The notes under the pieces are model-generated. The model ran no database searches. It was given only the letters and a program-made list of their open reading frames with translations, and had not been told where the DNA came from. The translations under genes were made by a program, and so were the position numbers. This document shows positions 26,401 to 37,750 of a DNA stretch of 64,000 nucleotides, piece after piece; position 1 is the stretch's first letter, and each line of letters starts with the position of its first letter. This DNA is from Baylisascaris procyonis (Eukaryota > Nematoda > Chromadorea > Rhabditida > Ascarididae), in contig JAZARR010000095.1 in assembly GCA_037389465.1 (NCBI GenBank), positions 1,374,001 to 1,438,000 of the forward strand. The letters are read 5' to 3'.

Positions 26401-28778
26401 CAGATCTTGCGAATCCGAGAAAATCCACATGATCTCAGGAATATGGAATATGGGATGGGGGAAGGGTGTGAGGCGGTGTGATCGACTGAGATGTGTTGAA
26501 GCGAAACGTGATGCATAAAAGTTACTAGAGAAGCAGTATATATTGTAAAAGAGTTAGAAGTAAGGCTTAACCACTGTTAGAGAAACTACAACAGAAACCT
26601 TGCGTATCTATGCTGCTAATTTACTATATTAGGCGCTTACTGTCTCGGTATGTTCCGGGCGGTGCAAATAAATGCATGCTAAACAAATCAGTAACTCCAG
26701 AAAAACCTGAAGCAGTTCTATTTGAAATATTCATAAGAATTTCCTGTTAGCCATGTTCAGAAGTTTCTGACTCAGATGTTGTTGATCGGAAATGAATGAA
26801 AGGTGTAAAAAAAAATTACAATTTTTGTTTCGCCATGAACTCTAAAATGTACGTGAAAATGCAAGGTCATTGTCGATTAATCGCTTTTTAAATAACGAAA
26901 CAAAAAAAAAACAAAACCAGTTTAATGCTCCTAATAAACAATATTATTTAATAATATAGAGATATTGTGCTATTCACATCAATCCTTGCAGCTGTTAAAG
27001 TTCTCTTATGTGCTGATGAGTACACATTCATTGTAGTAAACAAATAGCGTATTCAATTTTTCAATTGAAATAAATTTACTATTAGTTCTATTATGCATAT
27101 CGTTTGTATTGCTCTTTTATTTCCGGTTTTATGAATATAATAGTAAAGTAATAGTTGAAAATTGAACAATATTATTGAAATTTCAACGAAATGTTGAAAG
27201 AAAAAAAAACTTAAGAAAGTTTGAAGGTTTATTTGTTTGATAGACAATTAGAAATTTCGATGAGAAAATTTTAAACATAATTTTTTTTTATTCTCATTAA
27301 GTTGGCAAAGGAAATTGGAAAAAAAAACAACGGCTCATTTGTGAATGATAAAATTTGCATTGAATCGTCGATGATAGATCATTGTTTCCTCTTTGCAATG
27401 AAATCGAGAGAAGATTCGTTCGGAACTTTTTTTTTTCTCGATCAAATCGGCGAATTGTTGGCTATTGATCGTAAAAGAAGAATCCGAAAAAAAAAAGTTT
27501 TGCGCACACATCATTTAGTTAGTAGTGTGCTAGTATGCTCGTCCCATAGTCGGTCTCTCTCTGATGATGCACTCACGGAGAGCGTTAGTCTTCGTATTAT
27601 AACTGTATTATGTTCACTACTATTGTAGTAATAGTAATTTTAGTATTACTAGTAAATTGCTACTATTATCAGTAGTACTAGTATTAGTGGTAAAACTATT
27701 TTTGTCGCTTATTTAATTATTTATATATATTTTTTGCTCTTCTAAAAGCAATTTTTTTTAAATTTCTACAATAATTTAACTTCGAAATGAATGGAAATGA
27801 ATGGGACTAATGCGTAAGATAATGGAATTGCGTAAAAGCTAAATGTCTAATTTTAGTTGTGCTAGTTGCACAAGCAAATGACGCAGTCAATGTCTATATC
27901 TAATGAACTAACTCTTCACTTATATTGTATTTTCTTTGTCCTCCTCATTTAGCCTTTTCTGAAGAATTCTGCTAGTGATTTTCGGGGAAGTAAAAAAGTT
28001 TGTCAATTAGAGTTCGCACATTTTGCGCCGTTGCAGCTTCGCTCATCGAACTAGTCAATTATGAGACATTTTTACTGCCCAACACTTTTGTTTCATTTGG
28101 CCCCATCGTTTGTTAGAATGCTTACACATCTTTAAGCATATATGAATTCGACAATCTGCTTAATTATACCAAGCAGTTGATGTATGAGTTAGCTTAACAG
28201 TTGATATGAGGGATTACCCTATAGTTACATTAATAGTTAGTGATTTTGATATTTCTAACTGTTTGGTTCTTCAGTTGAAACTATCGGGCAGACAGACAAA
28301 TACAGATTTATGCGGAAGAATAAATAGATGTAGGCGCAACCATAACATAATGCAAATGCAAAATTTCATAATTCGAATGCAAAATTTCAAAAATTTCATA
28401 ATCTTCCATAGGTAATTACAATTATGGAAGGATTATTTAAAATTTTACTGATAGAGTTATACTTTATTCTCAATGGACATTTTAATATTTGCATCGTTGT
28501 GCAATATGGTCGTTGATTTATTGCGCTTTTGAATTGTGTAATTTCGTAATCGTTGTTTCGTTGATTGTATATGTTAAAAAAGTTATTCATGTTTAATACC
28601 ATGTACAATTGTGGTGTTTTTTTTTTCGACTTTGCAATTTATTATTCAAAAGACAAATGTATTCGAATATTCTTCTGAATCGATTGCATTTTGCAACTAG
28701 GTCTGCAGACTCATGCATACTATCAACCTGGAACTTATCAACTATATCAATTGCTACTGTGGTGACAGGAAAATTGTT

Positions 28779-28805
28779 GGGGGGGGGGGTTGGGGGGGCT
28801 TTGGG
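28779..28805 (+). other. Poly-G tract
   Basis: A run of 11 G, then TT, 7 G, CTTT and GGG. It lies within open frames on both strands that look like by-products of the simple sequence. Quadruplex formation is possible by splitting the long runs. Confidence 0.55.
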
Positions 28806-29159
28806 AGAAGTACCACAGCTGGCGCAAGTACGAAGGCGGCTGCAGATAGAAATGGACAATTACTTTCTATCAGCGTTTATATTAAAGTGAATTTCAGTAA
28901 AATGTTTCATTAGATTCCCGTTTTGACTAATTTCAAAGCATCTAATTTGGTCAAAAATTATAAATTTCTCGTGTTTCATGGTTTCAAACAATGCGTTATT
29001 CTGCAGAAGGCAATGATATTACATTTAGTAAGTACGCTAAACAATTTTCATCGAATATCTTTTAAATCGATTCCAAACGTTTTTAATAATTCATTGACGG
29101 ACATTTCTTTTCTTATATCTCTTGTGCAATGCTGTTTTTGTATTTGCTAATATTGTTAT

Positions 29160-29195
29160 TAAAAACAAACAAATAAACAAACAAACAAACAAAAT
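29160..29195. repeat. (CAAA)n microsatellite
   Basis: AAACAAACAAATAAACAAACAAAC-type simple repeat, about 36 bases. Confidence 0.85.
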
Positions 29196-30219
29196 AAAAA
29201 AGGTGGGCAACTATATCAAGCTTATTGTCGATTAACTTATTTGTCCATTTAAAAAAAAAAAATTGCAGAAATAATTTGGCATTTTTTACTCATTTCTTGA
29301 TAATTTTTTGTCATTTGCATAATTTTTATGCGTTTTTGAAAATTTGAGCATTGTAATAACGTCATCTTTATGCGTTTGTATGTGTGTTTATATGTGCTGC
29401 TCGTCTTTGTTTGTTTGTTTGGTAATTTCAACTGATGAAGGACTTAAGTCAGAATTATAAAATTTGGTGTATGCAATATTCAATTTAGCGGATGATTTGC
29501 TCTGCCAAATTTCACCAAAATTGTTCAACTTCAACAACACTATAAATAGATGCTTAAAGATCGATAAAAATTCATGCATGTTCGAATCGATGGAATTTTT
29601 ATTCTACACCTATCGGGCCAAAAAAAAAACTCAATCTTTTATGAATTATTCGAAAGAAGGGAGAAGAAGAAAGAAGAGGGATTGAGTCACAAAAAATATA
29701 AAAGTATTTTTCATATCCTTTTATTCCGGAAATTTATAAAACTTGTCGATCATATGTGTAATCCAAAAATGCACAGATTGCAGCGCTAACATGGTTCTAC
29801 ATCTGTTTTTTTCGTTGTACATATTACCAATGTCGCATAGAGAAAAATTAATTTTGCATTATTTTAAAGAAATTTTCAGAGCACATTTTGATGGCGCATT
29901 TTCTATTGAAATTAAACTGCGGGTTTTTTTTTTGAAAATTTATTGAGAAATATTTTTGCAAAAAAACTTTGAAAATATCTTATTACATAATTGTTGTTTT
30001 GCACTATTATTTATTAAAATATTCACTTGGCTTAGCGTACAATACGTATCTGTCGATGATTTTCCAACCGGAAACAATTTCTGCTTCAACGGTGTGACGC
30101 GTTGAATTATCGCTCTTAGTTGTTATCGTGATCACTTGATATCACATCGCCTCAATAACACTTAATGGCGTTAATGGCGTTCCATTTGAGTTGGCCGTAA
30201 ATAAGCTTCATTTTATTTT

Positions 30220-30221
30220 AG
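30220..30221 (+). promoter_or_regulatory. Candidate trans-splice (or 5' UTR) acceptor, annexin 3
   Basis: TTTATTTTAG ends 11 nt before the ATG at 30233. It matches the placement seen at the other five genes. Confidence 0.45.
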
Positions 30222-30232
30222 GTTCAAGAAGA

Positions 30233-33200
30233 ATGGCGTTTCGTCAATACGAGGGTACCATAAAACCGGCGCCAAATTTCGATCCTGAATTGGCTGCTGA
30301 TGAATTGGAAAGGGCGATGAAAGGATCAGGCTGTGATAAGAACAAAGTTATTGATGTGATCGCAAAAATCAGCAATGCCCAACGACAAATGGTAAATGAA
30401 TTATCGAAACGTTTTTGTTATCTGATATTTTTCTCTAGTGTTCAAGCAATGAAATTTCAAAGCTTCACTTTAAGAGGGGTTAGGGAGGGGGGGGGGAGGG
30501 CATGGAGCTGAACACTTTGGATATCGCTAGGCAAACTATACCATCCATTTGAGACGTCCGTTTGAATCGACTATCTTTCATTCATATTGTACGAATGATT
30601 TACGCATGGACAATTTTATTTAATAGGGCTTTATGAAACGGTTGTAATATGAATTTGAAATGTACTTTCTGGATAGGTAATGATCTGAAAGAAAAATAAT
30701 TTGAAGATAAGAAATATATTTGAGCAAAAAAAAAAAAAAATACCATCGGCGCTCTGACATTTTTTTTTTGCTGGTGAAGAAAATTTTTTTTTAGTAATTA
30801 ATTGAGGTCATTGCATAATTTTCGACACTGTTTATTAGCATCGATTCTATTTTTGTTGTTATAATCTATATTTCGACATTTGAATTGTGTGCATATTAAT
30901 GTGAATGCCGCTGTTTATCACTCTTTTTTTTTCTTTTTTTTTTTATTATTTGGCGTTATTTGCACTAGGAAGACTTTAGAGTTGTGTCGGTTAGTTTGCT
31001 AACATGCAAAATAATCCACCTTGTGCCATCTCGTTCATCCCTCTGTCCTCTCCCCCCTCTCTTAGTCATTGTATTATTCAGATTCGAACTCCGTACAAGG
31101 CAAAATACAATAAAGACTTGATGGAGGAGTTGAAGAAGGAACTATCGGGCGACTTCGAAAATGTCATCATTGGTCTCATGGAAACGCCAACCAAATATGA
31201 CGCCATTCAATTGCAGAATGCCACCAAGGTTTTGTTTGTTTTCACACTTAATGAAATGTTTGCGGAAGAAACAAGTAAGCTGTTGTTGTGATATTGCGTT
31301 AAGAGGGATGAAGTTAAGCTTCTATTTGATGCCACCGTATATCTGGCCAACGTAACGGTATCCTTATCAGTTCCTGGAATATAGGTGAAAGAGAGATCGT
31401 TGTTTCTCTACTATTGTATGTTATTCGTTGTGTGCATGTGATACTAAGTGATGATGAAGAGACAAGGAGAAAGTGAAACGTTTGCTATATGACCCAATCG
31501 AATCTTTCATTCATTAGCTGCAGTCTTATTTTGCCTCCGACAATATTGGCTAAAACTATAATAAAGTATTAGCACTAAATTCTTAAATATTTTAAGGGAC
31601 TTGGCACACGTGAATCAACATTAGTCGATATCCTTTGCTCACGTACCAATAATGAGTTGAATGCAATCAAGATCGAATACAAGAATAAATATGGAAGATC
31701 ACTTGAGGAGGATATCGTTGGTGATACGAGTGGTGATTTCAAGGAATTACTTGTTGCATTATTGAACAATAAACGTGATACTACATTCAATGTGGATGTT
31801 ACAAAAGCTCGAGAAGTACGAATATTTGGTTCTCATTTTATTTCGTTTATGATGATTCTTAAGAATCTAGTTTACAATAGTGAGTGGAAGCTTCATGCTA
31901 TAGCTTCGACCTTAAGGTAGACGAACGAGATTTTAATAATTAATTAGTCGAGTTCTCTAGTTAGATGGAGGAAGTTTTAGCGATAATTTTTAACAGTATT
32001 GATTGATTGACATTTGATCTCATCACTGTTCGGCTCCCCTTGATGCGTTGATTTGTTCGCTGATTAATAATTTATAGCATTACTGGATTTTTCCGTGTAA
32101 TTTGTCTTCTTCCAGTGTTTTCTTTTCTAATTTTTTTTATCTCAAGGCTTTATTATATTGTTTCGAATGTGGTAATTTTCTATGTTTCTGCATAAGTATC
32201 TTCATTTTTTAGTTCACTCTTGTTCTAATAGTATTTTGAATGGTAGCGTATGGCATTTATTTGAAAATGAGTTACCTATAGGAAGCAAGGAAAATCATGG
32301 GAAATAAAGTGAGAAAGGAGAAGCCCGACAAAGCGACAATGTTGCAAGCGTTTACCACAGAGAACTTCAGACAATTGGCGAGGCTATTCAGTGAACATCA
32401 AAGCATCACTGGTGAAACTATGCAAGAGGAAGTCGATGTAAGCATTTTAATTCTTATCATTGTTTGGAATGATTTGTGCTGTGAAAATTGGTAATAGGGA
32501 AGGAATCATAGTTTCAGAACGTTGAATTTTTCAGGAAACAAGTGTATTTAGGTGGGAAGTTAAGGGCGGAGGCGATGAGGGAGATGGGGTATATTGTGGG
32601 AAAAAGTTTTACTTGCGATATCTTTTCTTGAAGTTAATCATCTCCTTTATGGGAGTATAGTAAATTTCTTATTTAATACTGAATGCTGATGAAATAAATA
32701 TGGTTTAAGCTTCAATGATCTACACAAAAAATACACATTTACAACAAGTAGAATTGAATTGTTTATTGTCAATGGAGATTTTCAGTGCATACATTTAGGT
32801 GGTTATCAATTAGAACGAATGATGCTTATCTTACTTTTATTCCGTTTTAGTCGTAATTTTTAATTTTTTTTTATTATTTATTTATTTATTTATTTATTTT
32901 TTTGTTAGTGGTGAGCAATGTAAATTGGAAATGAAGAAGGAAAAGCTGATCTATGCAATATTTTTTTAGTGGAATTATTGTTTTTTTTCATTAGAAATGA
33001 TGAAAAATATTCTCGTTTACAAACTTTCCCGTCAACAATAAAAGATAATTTCTAAAATTAATTTACCAAAAAAAAAATTATTTCTTTCTTGTAAGTATAT
33101 ATTTCTGGATTTTAATAATTATTCTAGAAATAAAGATTTATGATAAACGAAAACTTAGGGAGCAAATTTTACTGCAAATTATTAAGAAATGTTCTGTTGA

Positions 33201-34203
33201 ATTTGCATATATAAATATCAAGGAGCTGGGACAGGCGACGAACGATGAACAATGAAAGTTAATTCAATTTTTTGCTACTTCATTTTTTTTTTTTCAGAAA
33301 ATGTTCTCTGGCGATGCGAAAATCGCTTATACGGCATTGATTGATTCACTTTCCAATAAGCCGAGATTCTTCGCTCGCCAGCTCTATGAGGCGATGAAAG
33401 TAAGCCACATCAACTGTACATAATAGGTGTCAGAAGATTTTTTCCTTGTGAAAGGGTTTTTTTTTGCATACGCAGATCTCAGTCCGAAAGGTTTTAGGGT
33501 CCACGGTCTTGTTCGTTGAGGCCACCGAGGCCCGGCAGTTGAGAACCAATTCTAGTATAAGCAAGTATACTGATCAAATGAACTTGGGTTATGACCACAG
33601 AGCAGTAGCCAAATAAACTCGCAGCTTAGCCAGATTATGGCCTAGAGCGATTTCTATCATGGAAAGCCTTTGTTGTCGCAGTTGCTTTTGATAAGGCCAA
33701 TACTCACAGCCAGCTGGGCAATTTGTAGTTTGCGACTAGGCAGGATATGTTAAGGCAAAGGGGGAGCGTAAACGAATGGCCTTTGCTTTAACATATCCTC
33801 TGACTAGATAAAAACGGTGGGAAATCACCGCCAATCTTAAACCACCTTTTCTGCGGAATTAGCCAGATTACACTATAGAGACTCCACGGCTAACTGCATC
33901 ATAGTGTAAAAACTCCGGATCAGCTGAACCATAATATAAAGACTCCGGATCAACCGTATCGTGATATAAGGACTAGGAGCAACCGAGCCGTCATTTCAAA
34001 TGAGTACTTGTCATTTTTTCAAGGGACTTGGAACGGCTGATGTAGATCTCATTCGTATAATTGTTTCGCGTTCCGAAATCGATTTAGCCGATATCCGTGA
34101 CGAATTCGAACGAATGTATAAGAAGTCACTTGTCGATTGGATCAAATCGGAATGTTCAGGCGCCTATCGTGATGCGTTGATCACAATTGTGAATGGAAAT
34201 TAA
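30233..34203 (+). CDS. Annexin (paralogue 3 of 4), six exons, 320 aa
   Basis: Ca2+/phospholipid-binding annexin. Exons: 30233-30391, 31082-31228, 31597-31815, 32282-32437, 33298-33399, 34024-34203; all introns are phase 0. The ATG at 30233 is preferred over an upstream in-frame ATG because a TTATTTTAG acceptor ends at 30221, 11 nt before it, and because the M-A-F-R start aligns with M-S-Y-R of paralogue 1. This is the most canonical member. N-terminus: G-T-I-K-P then N-F-D-P. Repeat 1 has M-K-G-S-G-C-D-K (29-36) with the distant acidic residue retained in ELSGDF. Repeat 2 has GLGT (103-106) with Asp145. Repeat 4 has GLGT (262-265) with Glu304. Repeat 3 lacks the loop. Introns 2 and 5 end in AAG rather than CAG/TAG. 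Intron 1 has a G-quadruplex motif. Intron 5 carries an unusual GC-richer insert with a hairpin and a 30-bp tandem repeat. Confidence 0.96.
30476..30500 (+). other. Canonical G-quadruplex motif in annexin 3 intron 1
   Basis: GGGG-TTA-GGG-A-(ten G)-A-GGG: four G-runs with loops of 1-3 nt on the sense strand, starting 85 nt after the donor site. Confidence 0.6.
33743..33798. repeat. 19-bp-stem hairpin inside annexin 3 intron 5
   Basis: The left arm (33743-33761, GGATATGTTAAGGCAAAGG) and right arm (33780-33798) are complementary except at one position, which can form a G:U pair in RNA. The loop is 18 nt. The hairpin sits in a GC-richer block of the intron (about 33470-34000) that differs in composition from neighbouring introns. 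Confidence 0.75.
33872..33998. repeat. Degenerate tandem repeat, about 4 x 30 bp, in annexin 3 intron 5
   Basis: ACTCC/ACTA anchors recur at 33881, 33912, 33942 and 33972 (periods 31, 30, 30), each followed by GGATCARCYG-like and ATAGTGTA/ATAATATA-like blocks. The two central units are the most alike. The array ends about 25 bp before the exon 6 acceptor. Confidence 0.75.
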
Positions 34204-36702
34204 GCCATTAGCTTTTATTCATTTCCTATTCTTTTTTTTCCACTTATTCGCTCTTATCATTCATTTTATTCTCTCTTTCTCTTTCTATTCGAGATAATGG
34301 TGCAAATATTTGTTGTTTTTTTTAATTCTTATTAAATCGTGAACCTTCCGAATGATTCCATAGACGCTAAAATCTTTGTATTATTTTGCAAAGATATGGT
34401 ATTGTTTTATTCGTAAATTTAATCAGCTTAACAATCGTTTAGCGCTTTTTGTTGTTTTTCGATCATTTCATAATGGAATATTCACCTCGAAGGGTGTTTA
34501 TTCAATTATTGATTCCAAATTTTAAAGATCTATTCTATTTTTCTCCTCCTCTTTTATCGTTGTTTTCCTTCGCGTTTTATTGTCACTTAGCTTTTCACCA
34601 CTTTTTTCTATCACTCCTACGTCTGTTATGGCGGTTGCGTTTTTTACAAAGCCTAAATGCTTATGAATAAATCAGTCCTGCTTCTCAACGTGTGCAATAA
34701 TGCAATTTTTTATTTTAACTTTTTCAACAAAGCCCTGTCGGAAATCTTCGTTGGTAAAGTTCGCTGGAGGGGGTAACGTTGGCTGGGTAACCTTCATACG
34801 GAGGAGGTCATCGGCTGAGCCCCAAAATGTGGCGAAAGAGTTGATGGTCGTTGGGCGATGCTGTTGGGCGATGAGCCTGTGGACTTGATGAATGAATGCT
34901 TTGTTGAGATTTAGTAGCGCTTTTATACGTTTCAGTCAAAGACAAACATTTTTTTTTTTCAAAAGAATTTCATTTCTAATTGTAAGTTGTGAAAAAAAAA
35001 CATTTCTGAGAAACGATTTGATAATGGGAGCTTGCAGTGATGTCATAGCGTTATGAACGATTTTTTGATATTTTTTTATGATTGTTCGCAAATAGCAGAT
35101 GACGTCACCTTCCAATGAACCGAAAATTTGTTTCTTTCCGATATCTGATTCGGAATCAAGATTTTAGAGTATGCTAGCAGTTTAATGAAAGTGGAAGTAT
35201 GACTCTTCTTAACGGTATTACTAGGAGTTCAAGCATGACTTCAACCTATGCTGAAGTTGTATGCTTTACTATTGTTACTTCCAAATGGATCATTTGCAAT
35301 TTATCGCTTTCGAAGGATGTAGCCTTCCAAATTCCTCGGAATTTCCGATAAATATGTTTGCAGAAGACGGGAAAACATAAGCTTATTTTCTTAGGATCGA
35401 GGCTTATGTTCGAAACGCATTCAAATAAGCTGGCCGTTCAGTCGGTAGAATGACCATAAAAGATGAGGGAATTAGCTTGACAATTCATGGCTGATAAGTC
35501 GACTCATGTCAATCTCGTATATATATACATATAAAACCTATATTATCTCCGCGAGAAACTAATTTTCTAATAGGCCAAGCGAGTAAGGTGATCATATTCA
35601 GTCAAAAAGTGAAGAAATTATCTGAAAAACAGATTGGATTATTATGCTGATACTATAATAAGTGAGAGAATTTTTGACCCCTCTTTCTGATATGATTGCG
35701 AAGGGTATTGATTTCATTTTTTACCATACAGGACAGAATACAAAAAAGGAATATTTCTTTTTGGTATATGTGCAAGTTTTAGATTGTTCATAAAGAATTG
35801 AGATTTTCAGGAATTCAACTATGGGAAAGCACATCACCCTTTTATGCTTTAGTGAATATTCACTGAATGATATGTTAAACAAGATGACGTGCAGTGGGGA
35901 CCATTATCTTCGTTTTGCTCTAATTCATATCACTAGCGTGCTGTTCAATTTCTTGTGCATCGCTATGCATTTTTTTGTGAACCCACTCATCGCCTCCGTG
36001 GTGTTTCGAAGGGACCTCGCCAAGATGGACGTTTTGGATGCTAATTTAGTATATACGAGGCATATTTGCTTGGCATATAGCAGTAGCAAAGCAAAAGAAT
36101 AGATTATGAAAAGATTTTTCATTTTTCTTGATCGTTAGAGCTAGAGTTGGATGAGAGTAGACGAAGGGATAAGGTTCTTCAAATATTCTTGATGACTGAG
36201 GGAGTATACTCAACGTTCATGAAGGAAAAAGCAATTTTGCACTTCAAAGAAAGCACTTATTTAAATGCAAACATAAAAAGTTTGTGCAATAGAAGCGATT
36301 TTCTTTGAACGTTAAATCGTTTTGAAGTAATTTTTGCTTAACGATAAAATTTCAGATATAGATTATATCAGATATATTAGAAATTAAATGAAATAATTCA
36401 AATCTGTGAATGAAAAATATATCGATTAAATGAGAAATCAAAGCCCTATTGTTCCAATCAAAATTTTAAACTCAAGAGCAATGTAAATTAATTTTTTTTT
36501 GAGAGACAAAAAAATTCCGCTCTTCGAAATTGAGCATCTTCCTCACTTTGCAAAAAAAATTTCTCAGTCATTATCGGTTCCAAAATGCTCTCTACGCATT
36601 TTCTCTTCATGTCTCTATACGTATGCATTTTTATAGATATAGACTCATATGTTTCTTTGTGGATTTATTATCACTCATGAATGCCGCAGTGATAAAACTT
36701 TG

Positions 36703-36762
36703 TGATAATGAGTATAATTTACATTGATGAAATGATAATGAGTATAATTTACATTGATGAAC
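36703..36762. repeat. Tandem repeat, 2 x 30 bp
   Basis: Copies of TGATAATGAGTATAATTTAC... at 36703-36732 and 36733-36762 are identical apart from the last two bases. It is a recent duplication. Confidence 0.92.
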
Positions 36763-37722
36763 CATTTCAATCGTTATTTGCTTCTCATATGTGCGTAAAG
36801 TAAAGCAAAACGAGTGCTAACGATGCGAATATAATCAATGCTTTTTCATATTTTAATATGCATCACTATTCAAAAAATTGCAATAATGCGTACAAATGGG
36901 ATATCTCGAGACACGCATTCATTCATAAAGAAGAAAAAAAAATTGAAATTTTCGCGCCCAATAGATCAAAATTTTTTATGCAAATTTTATATATGCAAAT
37001 TTATAGTACTTTGAAGTGTCCATACATTTCTTTTGCCTAGGCTAACCAATCACCGAAAAAAGACTGAAAAGATGAAATATACAGTCATCGATTAACATAA
37101 AAAAATGAAAGACCATGGGAATGACTATACGACTATATATGAATGACTATATACACAGAGATATGATGCAGTTGTAGCTTAAAGTAGCGTGGAAAAACGT
37201 ATAGAATTAAAGTGAAGGGATCGTCGACAATATCTGATAGTGACATCGAATTTCATTATTCGTACATCTTTTGGGCGCTAGACAAACGCATGCTTATTTA
37301 CACTGAATCAACGTTAACTATAATGTGCTTCGAAAAGATTCGTTAATGAAGGGTCGTAACGAATCGAAAAAATCTTTTAGAAGAGCTGAAAAGATATGTG
37401 CTTTTTTGCAATTCCGAACATCGTAATGGACAATTTGATAATTTGCCAATAAAGAACTTTAAAAAAAAAGCTCAATTATGCATTCATATCTCAATCGAAT
37501 CGTTTCACAAATCGTTTCGCAAACGAATCGTTCATTCGACGTATTGTGCGGCTGAACTGCTCGTAAAAAATCTATTTATTTGCAAATTTTTTTTTCCGAG
37601 TTTTATATATTCACAGCTATATCTGAGGTGAGCGGATTAGCTTGAAATCTGCTGTAGAAGGATTTAGTTAGGTGTAAGAAGCATTCATTGAATGCTGTAA
37701 AAGCAATTTCCGAAGTGAAAGT

Positions 37723-37750
37723 CCTCCCCCCCTCCCTCCCCCCCCCCCCC
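37723..37750 (-). other. C-rich tract (G-quadruplex motif on the minus strand)
   Basis: CC-T-(seven C)-T-CCC-T-(about 13 C). On the minus strand this is a run of G-tracts with single-base loops, so a quadruplex (minus strand) or i-motif (plus strand) is plausible. Confidence 0.55.

Larger units (their letters stand above)
15361..30232. other. 14.9-kb interval with no recognised gene
   Basis: No gene family was recognised on either strand. It holds:
- GC-richer patches with open frames on one or both strands (15743-16095; 17600-17860; 19289-19540; 25260-25560; 26060-26516; 28690-28870), none with recognisable motifs or a convincing exon chain.
- A 131-codon + frame (18060-18455) with two hydrophobic stretches, and a 113-codon + frame (16995-17336), both unassigned.
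- Short tandem repeats, foldbacks, TTTA and CAAA microsatellites and G-rich tracts, listed separately.
The first part is probably the 3' UTR of annexin 2, though the nearest AATAAA I saw is far away (16675). The final bases hold the leader of annexin 3. A long non-coding RNA, distant enhancers, or genes with many tiny exons cannot be excluded. Confidence 0.45.

Noticed and set aside
28593..28913. Gly-rich or Pro-rich small proteins
   Set aside because: The Gly/Pro stretches are the translation of the poly-G tract at 28779-28805.
30191..30232. Upstream in-frame Met for annexin 3
   Set aside because: A good TTTTAG acceptor ends at 30221 inside this extension, and the added residues have no counterpart in the paralogues.
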